In this document: positions 1 through 4,405 of the stretch, piece by piece
Numbering within the stretch: position 1 is the first letter of the stretch
How the letters are laid out: every line of letters begins with the position of its first letter
NCBI GenBank assembly: GCA_020346805.1
Contig: CP070790.1
Coordinates: forward strand, 1,174,177-1,180,186
Direction: 5' to 3'
DNA from: Planctomycetota bacterium
GTDB taxonomy: Bacteria; Planctomycetota; Phycisphaerae; UBA1845; PWPN01
DNA: 6,010 bases
The notes under the pieces: model-generated
Databases searched by the model: none
The model's input: only the letters and a program-made list of their open reading frames with translations
What the model was told of the DNA's origin: nothing
Program-made: the position numbers and the translations under genes

Positions 1-347
1 ACCTGCGAATAGCCGCCACCGGCCGCTCCACCTTTTATCCCGAAGACCGGCCCCATGGATGGTTGACGGAGGCAGCAGGCCGCTCGTTTGCCGAGACTGG
101 CCAAACCCTGGGCCAAGCCTACGGCCATTACCGTCTTGCCTTCGCCGAGAGGTGTAGGTGTGATACCGGTGACTACAATGTATTTACCAATTCGTTTGTC
201 GCCCAATCGCTTGATCGCATCAAGCTGAATTTTGGCTTTATATTTACCGTAGAGTTCAACTTCTTCGTCCAACAGACCGAGCTTGTCAGCGATATCCTGA
301 ATGGGCGATAGCTTTGTTTTCTGGGCTATATGCAGATCAGATTCCAT
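1..347 (-). CDS. fhs: Formate-tetrahydrofolate ligase, N-terminal fragment (cut by window edge)
   Basis: This enzyme joins formate to tetrahydrofolate using ATP, giving 10-formyl-THF for one-carbon metabolism in the cytoplasm. Reading the minus strand from the ATG at 347-345 gives 115 complete codons with no stop before the edge. The N-terminus MESDLHIAQ is followed by the family segments [12 protein letters not shown] (about residues 29-40), the P-loop-like [11 protein letters not shown] (62-72), [15 protein letters not shown] (93-107) and AAGGGYSQ (108-115). These are hallmark conserved blocks of the family, so the identification is firm. Family members are about 550-600 residues long, so only about a fifth is present. 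AGAGGA (362-357) lies 9 nt before the ATG, which supports this start. The gene follows the lipoprotein at 364-1053 by 16 nt, so the two are probably cotranscribed. The LRQPS form, where many acetogen enzymes have LREPS, also occurs in other members, including the eukaryotic C1-THF synthases. The truncation is an artefact of the window. Confidence 0.95.
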   Translation of the reverse strand, partial: MESDLHIAQKTKLSPIQDIADKLGLLDEEVELYGKYKAKIQLDAIKRLGDKRIGKYIVVTGITPTPLGEGKTVMAVGLAQGLASLGKRAACCLRQPSMGPVFGIKGGAAGGGYSQ

Positions 348-356
348 ATGTATTTG

Positions 357-362
357 TCCTCT
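357..362 (-). promoter_or_regulatory. Shine-Dalgarno site of fhs
   Basis: The minus-strand AGAGGA lies 9 nt upstream of the ATG at 347. It sits immediately after the TAA stop of the upstream lipoprotein gene (364-366). It fixes the fhs start and shows that fhs has its own ribosome entry even if it is cotranscribed. Confidence 0.7.
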
Positions 363-363
363 A

Positions 364-1053
364 TTAACTATTGGCTTTTTTAGGCCGGTACCCTATTAGG
401 GCCACCCGCCAATACTCTCGTACACCGGTTTTTTCCTTGACCATAGTAATGTCGAGCGTTGCCGTCTGTTGTTTTTCGGGATCTGTTTCAGCCGGATCGT
501 GGGCCACCTTACGGTAAACGTGGGCGGTCCCGCCATCCTGCGATAGCTCGACCTGCATATTCTTTTCCGCGGATTCCATATCGGTATCGAAGCTCTTGAT
601 GTAGTGACCGACGATAGGGGCCCAGTATTTAACGAACTTGAATATTTTTTTATCTCGCTTATCGCCCAAACTGGTGATTTTGTTTATTCTGGTTCGGTTT
701 TCAGTTTCAACGATCTGCTTTTCGACCTGAGCGTAAGCGGCCAGTGAGAAGGTAAGATTAAAGGCCTCCTTCTGTTTCTCGTGTTCGTGGTTTTGGGCGG
801 CGGTGACGTCATCGGCCAGTGATCGGAGCAGGACATAGGCTACCTGCTTTGGGGTAGCATTCTCGTCCAAGGTCAGGTTGTAGGCCGATACGGTTTTAAG
901 TTCGGTTTTGGGGATATCTTTGTCGGTATCGGTGCAACCGGCAAGCAGGGTGATTAGCAAGGCCGGCGCCATGACGGCCGGCAAGGCCCATCGAGACCGA
1001 TTCACTGACTCAGCCCTGGTAAATTCTTGCGTAGATTTTGTTTTTTTGCTCAT
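364..1053 (-). CDS. Predicted lipoprotein of unknown function
   Basis: I do not recognise this 229-residue protein. It has an unusually long polar, basic n-region (residues 1-22), a hydrophobic segment (about 23-36) and a lipobox LLAGC with the acylated Cys at 40. It is therefore probably exported and lipid-anchored. Residues at +2/+3 are Thr-Asp. The mature part starts with a helix-like stretch (about 67-120, rich in Gln, Glu and Lys), has a Lys/Arg-rich middle (120-145), and ends in alternating strand-like segments (AHVYRKV at 177-183, TATLDITMV at 197-205, YWRVALIGY at 214-222). This helix-then-strand order with a terminal WRV strand resembles NTF2-like or DUF4878-type domains, but that is a guess from pattern only. 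No clear Shine-Dalgarno precedes the ATG. A TAGACT -10-like box ends 11 nt before it, so the transcript may be almost leaderless. The gene lies 16 nt upstream of fhs on the same strand, probably in one operon, with no obvious functional link. Confidence 0.85.
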   Translation of the reverse strand: MSKKTKSTQEFTRAESVNRSRWALPAVMAPALLITLLAGCTDTDKDIPKTELKTVSAYNLTLDENATPKQVAYVLLRSLADDVTAAQNHEHEKQKEAFNLTFSLAAYAQVEKQIVETENRTRINKITSLGDKRDKKIFKFVKYWAPIVGHYIKSFDTDMESAEKNMQVELSQDGGTAHVYRKVAHDPAETDPEKQQTATLDITMVKEKTGVREYWRVALIGYRPKKANS

Positions 1054-1064
1054 AATGGGCGACG

Positions 1065-1092
1065 AGTCTAACAGAATTGCCTACCGATGCAA
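1065..1092 (-). promoter_or_regulatory. Candidate promoter for the lipoprotein-fhs operon
   Basis: On the minus strand, TTGCAT (1092-1087) is followed by a 16-nt spacer and TAGACT (1070-1065). The -10 box fits the TAnnnT pattern, while the -35 matches TTGACA only in its first three bases. The box ends 11 nt before the ATG at 1053, which implies a leader of roughly five bases. This is inferred from sequence alone. Confidence 0.35.
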
Positions 1093-1095
1093 TGC

Positions 1096-1124
1096 TTGCC
1101 GGTGGGATATGAACCCGGTAGACT
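1096..1124 (+). promoter_or_regulatory. Candidate promoter for the HIT-dGTPase operon
   Basis: On the plus strand, TTGCCG (1096-1101), a 17-nt spacer and TAGACT (1119-1124) end 12 nt before the ATG at 1137. The -10 hexamer is identical to that of the divergent promoter, and the two -35 boxes are only 3 nt apart, back to back. The -35 is weak (three matches). Confidence 0.35.
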
Positions 1125-1136
1125 TCGGAATTGATT

Positions 1137-1664
1137 ATGGCAGAGCAGAATCGCAATATCTGGGCGCCGTGGCGGATGGAGTATATCCACACCTTGGAGG
1201 AGGAAACCGACGACGGGTGTTTCCTTTGCCGATACGCCCAGAATCCGGACCAGGACGGGGCTAACCACGTAATCTGGCGGGATCGACTATGTCTGACGGT
1301 ATTCAACAGCTTTCCCTATACCGGCGGCCATCTGATGGTTGCCCCGTTGGAGCATTTGGCGGAGCTCGATGAGCTGGATGATGCGGCGATGGGGGAGTTG
1401 TATCGGCAGGTGCGTGATGCCATGCGTCTGCTGCGGGGGACGATTTCGCCTCATGGTTTCAATGTGGGGATGAACTTCGGCCGGTGTGCCGGTGCGGGCC
1501 TGCCGGGGCATCTGCACGTTCACATTGTGCCGCGATGGGATGGGGATACCAACTTCATGCCGGTACTGGGTGACGTTCATGTGATTCCTCAGACTATCGA
1601 GGAGATTTATGGTCTGATGCGTGAGTCGGCGGGGAAGTTGGGATTGCCGCCGTTACGGGGTTGA
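1137..1664 (+). CDS. HIT-family protein, probable diadenosine polyphosphate phosphorylase/hydrolase
   Basis: HIT proteins of this branch split dinucleoside polyphosphates such as Ap4A, or act as related nucleotidyl hydrolases, in the cytoplasm. The 175-residue protein carries the catalytic histidine triad in GHLHVHIVPRW (His125, His127, His129; the middle His is the expected nucleophile). It is preceded by PHGFNVGMNFG (about 105-115) and PYTGGHLMVAP (about 60-70). The overall layout, including the N-terminal IWAPWRMEYI and the downstream WDGDTNFMPVLG, matches the actinobacterial Ap4A phosphorylase type (Rv2613c-like). A CFLC pair (Cys28, Cys31) could bind zinc, as in GalT-related members; this is inference. 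I chose the ATG at 1137; an in-frame TTG at 1131 would add two residues. No strong Shine-Dalgarno is visible. The gene is the first of a plus-strand pair, ending 4 nt before the dGTPase-like gene. The HIT family assignment is firm, but the exact substrate cannot be read from sequence. Confidence 0.92.
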   Translation: MAEQNRNIWAPWRMEYIHTLEEETDDGCFLCRYAQNPDQDGANHVIWRDRLCLTVFNSFPYTGGHLMVAPLEHLAELDELDDAAMGELYRQVRDAMRLLRGTISPHGFNVGMNFGRCAGAGLPGHLHVHIVPRWDGDTNFMPVLGDVHVIPQTIEEIYGLMRESAGKLGLPPLRG

Positions 1665-1668
1665 GGGT

Positions 1669-2775
1669 ATGAAGCCTTTTGCGGTTACGGCAGCCAATAC
1701 ACGGGGGCGGGAACACGACGACCCATATCTCGACGATGATCCTTTTCAAATCGACCGTCGGCGGATATTGCATTCGGCTGCTTTTCGGCGTTTGCAGTAC
1801 AAGACCCAGGTTTTCGTTACCGACGTACACGATCATTTCCGTACGCGTCTGAGCCATACGCTGGAGACGACCGAGATTTGCCGATGGTTGTGCGGGGTGT
1901 TGGAGATCAACTCGGCGGTTGGGGAATTGATTGCTTTGGCTCACGATTTGGGGCATTCACCTTTCGGACACGCCGGTGAGCAGGCGTTGGCGGAGTTGAT
2001 GGCCGATCATGGCGGTTTCGATCACAATGCTCAGTCGCTGCGGGTGATTGAGTATCTGGAACATCCTTATCCCGAGTTTCGCGGATTGAATCTCAGTTAC
2101 GAGATTCGTGAGTCGCTGGCCAAACATTGTACTATTTATGATGAGCCGGCGGACCATCCGCTGGCCGACGGTTTGCAGGCCCCGATTGAGGGGCAGGTCG
2201 CCAATTTGGCTGACCGTATTGCCTATGATTGCCACGACCTGGAGGATGCCATCGGGGCCGGATTGGTGACCGAGGCCGACCTTCGGCATGTGGGATTGTG
2301 GGCCGAGGCCGCCGATGGGATTGGTTCAAGAGGTGGCGATTTTACCTTGCCCGCCATTCGCCGACCAGTTCTGGATAGGCTGGAGACCGTTTTGCTCGAC
2401 GATGTCGCCGATGAAGCGAATAGGCGAACTAACGGAGCTTCTTTAGCCGACGTCGATGATGTTCGGGGACATGATGGCGAGTTGGTGGGATTTTCTATGG
2501 TTATGCAGCCTCGGGTAGCAGAGTTGGAGGGCTTTTTGGCCGACCGGGTTTACCGTCACAAACGGGTGATCGAGCGGGACTCCCAAGCCCGGCAACTAAT
2601 CGAGGGCTTGTTCGAGGCTTACCTGGCCGATCCGGAGCTTTTACCCGAGCGCTATCGCCGCCGGCTCGACGAGCAAGGCCCGCACCGCGTCATCTGCGAC
2701 TACCTTGCCGGCATGACCGATAGATTCTGTCAAGGTGAATATAAAAGATTATGCAATTCAATCGAGCAGATGTGA
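1669..2775 (+). CDS. Deoxyguanosinetriphosphate triphosphohydrolase-like protein (HD domain)
   Basis: Enzymes of this family cleave dGTP or other dNTPs to the deoxynucleoside and triphosphate, helping to control dNTP pools. The 368-residue protein shows the family blocks in order: TRGREH (11-16), HSAAFRRLQYKTQVFV (35-50), RLSHT (60-64), LAHDLGHSPFGHAGE (90-104), GGFDHNAQSLRV (115-126), NLSYEIRES (141-149) and NLADRIAYDCHDL (179-191). The metal-binding HD set is His63, His92-Asp93 and Asp182, all present. The C-terminus has the typical DYLAGMTDRF (344-353). Length and motifs fit the type 2 (dGTPase-like) group, which often needs a dNTP activator. I prefer the ATG at 1669, 4 nt after the HIT stop, because the conserved PFA..A..TRGR block begins at once. 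A GTG at 1621 would add 16 residues lacking family character. GGGG at 1657-1660 may serve as the ribosome site, and translational coupling is likely. Confidence 0.94.
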   Translation: MKPFAVTAANTRGREHDDPYLDDDPFQIDRRRILHSAAFRRLQYKTQVFVTDVHDHFRTRLSHTLETTEICRWLCGVLEINSAVGELIALAHDLGHSPFGHAGEQALAELMADHGGFDHNAQSLRVIEYLEHPYPEFRGLNLSYEIRESLAKHCTIYDEPADHPLADGLQAPIEGQVANLADRIAYDCHDLEDAIGAGLVTEADLRHVGLWAEAADGIGSRGGDFTLPAIRRPVLDRLETVLLDDVADEANRRTNGASLADVDDVRGHDGELVGFSMVMQPRVAELEGFLADRVYRHKRVIERDSQARQLIEGLFEAYLADPELLPERYRRRLDEQGPHRVICDYLAGMTDRFCQGEYKRLCNSIEQM

Positions 2776-2809
2776 AATCCGCACTTAGGCATGCAAAAAT
2801 ATCAGTAAT

Positions 2810-3457
2810 CTATTCAGTTTTATTTCTTGAATTGATTTTCGTTCGCAGGGCATCGAAGTTCTGTTTGGCCATCAGTTGGTCGATGGTGTATTGTTGGCCG
2901 CATTCCGGGCAGCGGGATTCTTTCAGGCCCACCATTCGGTAATCGCATCTGGGGCAGCGCAGATCGAGTTGGCCGTCGTTTGCATATAAGGCCCGTCCGA
3001 ATTGTAAATGGCGAAAGACCTGTATCCAAATCAAACATGTGATGGTCAAGGCGATGAAAACAACAGCGGAAATGAGTATTTCCTCATCGCCCCCGAATAC
3101 TTCCTCAATTACGATAACCGCGGGGATCACCAGCAACCAGGTGCCGATGGTTTTGATAGCTCCCGTCCATACGGCTTTCTTACGTTGGTAGCGGCTCCAG
3201 ATGTAATGAAGAACAATAAGGTATAAAAAGCCCGCAATCAGGAAGGCAACAGCCATGGTTTCATCCCGAACATATATAGTTCGTGGTGTGGTACGGGACC
3301 TGCCGGGGAATAGGTAGCTGATGAAATAGGCCATGGCGAAAGCCAGGCCGGCAAAAAACAAGGCGGCGGCCAGGCTGACGGCCACACGAACAGCCGCACC
3401 GGCGGTACCGTCGTGGATTTCCCGCCAGAGTGATTTATTTGGTTTGTCGTTATTCAC
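2810..3457 (-). CDS. Four-helix membrane protein with C-terminal zinc ribbon, function unknown
   Basis: This 215-residue protein has a short polar N-terminus and four hydrophobic segments at about residues 22-50, 68-88, 100-121 and 126-148. A C-terminal treble-clef or ribbon-like module follows: CPRC (168-171), then DYRMVGL, then RCPECGQ (Cys183, Cys186). The four cysteines should bind one zinc. The same CxxC-x(11)-CxxC style, with a GL before the second pair, is common in planctomycete proteins of unknown role. The start is a GTG at 3457, chosen because GGGAAG lies 5 nt upstream and it begins 23 nt after the stop of the preceding gene. Reading the same frame further upstream overlaps the DUF1080 lipoprotein heavily and gives a low-complexity, basic, non-native sequence. 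It is probably cotranscribed with that lipoprotein. It ends 34 nt from the convergent dGTPase-like gene. With an even helix number, both termini should be on the same side, probably the cytoplasm. I cannot assign a function. Confidence 0.85.
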   Translation of the reverse strand: MNNDKPNKSLWREIHDGTAGAAVRVAVSLAAALFFAGLAFAMAYFISYLFPGRSRTTPRTIYVRDETMAVAFLIAGFLYLIVLHYIWSRYQRKKAVWTGAIKTIGTWLLVIPAVIVIEEVFGGDEEILISAVVFIALTITCLIWIQVFRHLQFGRALYANDGQLDLRCPRCDYRMVGLKESRCPECGQQYTIDQLMAKQNFDALRTKINSRNKTE

Positions 3458-3462
3458 GGCTG

Positions 3463-3468
3463 CTTCCC
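3463..3468 (-). promoter_or_regulatory. Shine-Dalgarno site that decides the GTG start of the membrane protein
   Basis: The minus-strand GGGAAG (3468-3463) is 5 nt upstream of the GTG at 3457. It lies in the short gap after the TAA of the DUF1080 lipoprotein. No in-frame ATG lies nearby, so this site is the main support for a GTG start. Confidence 0.6.
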
Positions 3469-3480
3469 GATTTTGGAGTA

Positions 3481-4176
3481 TTACTTGTTTTGAATTACGC
3501 GTATGTATATATCCTTGAAGCTGACGGTCATGGACGGGCCGCTGTGCAGCTGTAAGGCAATAGAGCCTTCTTTGGGCAGCGGATTGCCGGCTTCGTCGGT
3601 GACCACCACCCCATTGAGATAACTTAGAACATGGTCGCCTGCCACCTTGATACGCAGGTCGTTCCATTGGTGGAATTTGTGCAGCTTCTGCATCTGATCG
3701 GTGAATTTGTCTTTATTAACCCATCCGCCTCCGCCGGCGATGTAGAATCCGCCGGTGTGGCTGCCCGGGGGTGCGAATTCGATCTGCGGCCAAACGAGTT
3801 TCCGGCCTTTCAGTTTCTTTATGGGATCAATGGGTTGATTTTCGTCGGCCGGCTTGGGGAAATCGCTCCTGAAGAATATCCCACTGTTACCTTCCTGAGA
3901 GTCGTAGCGCATTTTAAGCTTGAGCTCGAAATTGCTGAACTTTCTTTCGGTGGTCAGGAAGGTATGGAAATCACCTTTTTTCAATCTACCGACGAGTATA
4001 CCGTCCTCGACCTGCCAAGTACCCGGTTGCCCGCAGATGTACCAGCCGTTGAGGGTTTTGCCGTCGAATAAAGGTTCCCATCGCGGGCCGATGGTACAGC
4101 CAGCGGCAGTAGTTACCAGCCCGACAGTGAGTAAAACGCGATAATACCGACTCAATCCGCTTAGTTTACGGAACAT
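3481..4176 (-). CDS. DUF1080 / 3-keto-disaccharide hydrolase-domain lipoprotein
   Basis: The 231-residue protein has a lipoprotein signal: basic n-region (RKLSGLSRYYR, residues 3-13), hydrophobic core (14-24) and lipobox TAAGC with Cys27. It should be exported and lipid-anchored. The rest is one DUF1080 domain (Pfam PF06439), a concanavalin-like beta-sandwich. Visible blocks are EPLFDGKTLNGW (34-45), WQVEDGILVG (54-63), FSNFELKLKMRY (80-91), GNSGIFFRS (96-104), QIEF...TGGFY (131-145), WNDLRIKVAGDHVLSYLNG (171-189) and SIALQLHSG (205-213). Some members hydrolyse 3-keto-glycosides and many occur with sugar-degradation genes in planctomycetes and Bacteroidetes. The substrate here is unknown, and no oxidoreductase or other sugar gene is in view. 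GGAG (4188-4185) lies 8 nt before the ATG. The gene is the first of a two-gene minus-strand unit with the zinc-ribbon membrane protein, which begins 23 nt downstream. Confidence 0.93.
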   Translation of the reverse strand: MFRKLSGLSRYYRVLLTVGLVTTAAGCTIGPRWEPLFDGKTLNGWYICGQPGTWQVEDGILVGRLKKGDFHTFLTTERKFSNFELKLKMRYDSQEGNSGIFFRSDFPKPADENQPIDPIKKLKGRKLVWPQIEFAPPGSHTGGFYIAGGGGWVNKDKFTDQMQKLHKFHQWNDLRIKVAGDHVLSYLNGVVVTDEAGNPLPKEGSIALQLHSGPSMTVSFKDIYIRVIQNK

Positions 4177-4184
4177 TGATATAG

Positions 4185-4188
4185 CTCC
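4185..4188 (-). promoter_or_regulatory. Shine-Dalgarno site of the DUF1080 lipoprotein
   Basis: The minus-strand GGAG (within CGGAGC) is 8 nt upstream of the ATG at 4176. The spacing is ideal and supports the chosen start. Confidence 0.6.
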
Positions 4189-4211
4189 GATAATGGTTTT
4201 ATTGCTACGGC

Positions 4212-4229
4212 GATGTTTAAGATGTTTAA
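4212..4229. repeat. Perfect tandem repeat of a 9-mer (GATGTTTAA x2)
   Basis: GATGTTTAA occurs twice with no gap, at 4212-4220 and 4221-4229. It falls between the candidate -10 box (4236-4231, minus) and the DUF1080 lipoprotein start, so it would lie at the start of the 5' untranslated leader. It could be a regulator site or a chance slippage duplication. Confidence 0.8.
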
Positions 4230-4230
4230 G

Positions 4231-4259
4231 AGGATAACGGAATTATCGTGGATCGCCAA
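4231..4259 (-). promoter_or_regulatory. Candidate sigma-70-like promoter for the DUF1080 lipoprotein operon
   Basis: On the minus strand, TTGGCG (4259-4254), a 17-nt spacer and TATCCT (4236-4231) match the sigma-70 consensus in 4 of 6 bases each. The position, about 55 nt upstream of the ATG at 4176 and downstream of the terminator of the preceding gene, is right for an operon promoter. A GATAA-x5-TTATC inverted repeat (4233-4247) overlaps the -10 box and the adjoining spacer and could be an operator; this is weak. Confidence 0.4.
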
Positions 4260-4333
4260 GGCGGGGAATGGTCAGGTATGCATTTTCGATTGGTTGTCTG
4301 GTGCAAAGTTTGACCGGTTTATTAATTCGGGGC

Positions 4334-4375
4334 AAAAGACAGGCGGCCGGTAAAATCATTTGCCCGCCGCCTGTC
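4334..4375 (-). terminator. Rho-independent-type terminator after the TPR gene
   Basis: A perfect 10-bp inverted repeat, GACAGGCGGC (4375-4366) and GCCGCCTGTC (4347-4338) read on the minus strand, encloses an 18-nt loop and is followed at once by TTTT (4337-4334). It begins 30 nt after the TPR gene stop. The stem is GC-rich, but the T-run is short and the loop long, so it may be only partly efficient. The plus strand has no T-run after the stem, so it is directional. Confidence 0.7.
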
Positions 4376-4405
4376 GTGTTACAATTCGGTGAAATACTGT
4401 GGTGT

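Noticed and set aside
63..311. Open plus-strand frame of 82 codons
   Set aside because: It lies wholly opposite the fhs coding sequence, which matches conserved family blocks; the plus-strand product has no recognisable features.
908..1306. Overlapping open frames on both strands covering the divergent promoter region
   Set aside because: They span the starts of the lipoprotein and HIT genes in other frames, and their products look like antisense translations (Arg/Pro-rich or disordered).
1621..1668. GTG start giving a longer dGTPase-like protein
   Set aside because: The 16 added residues overlap the HIT gene and lack family character, while the ATG at 1669 directly precedes the conserved N-terminal block and is ideally placed after the HIT stop.
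1669..2775. dGTPase-like gene as part of an anti-phage defence island
   Set aside because: Its neighbours are housekeeping-type genes with no nuclease, toxin, sensor or mobile element, and the motifs are those of common chromosomal type 2 enzymes.
2776..2809. Possible bidirectional terminator between convergent genes
   Set aside because: Only the tiny palindrome GCATGC is present, with no GC-rich stem and no proper T-run.
3631..4071. Plus-strand open frame of 146 codons
   Set aside because: It is antisense to the DUF1080 domain, which shows clear conserved motifs; there is no ribosome site or recognisable domain on the plus strand.
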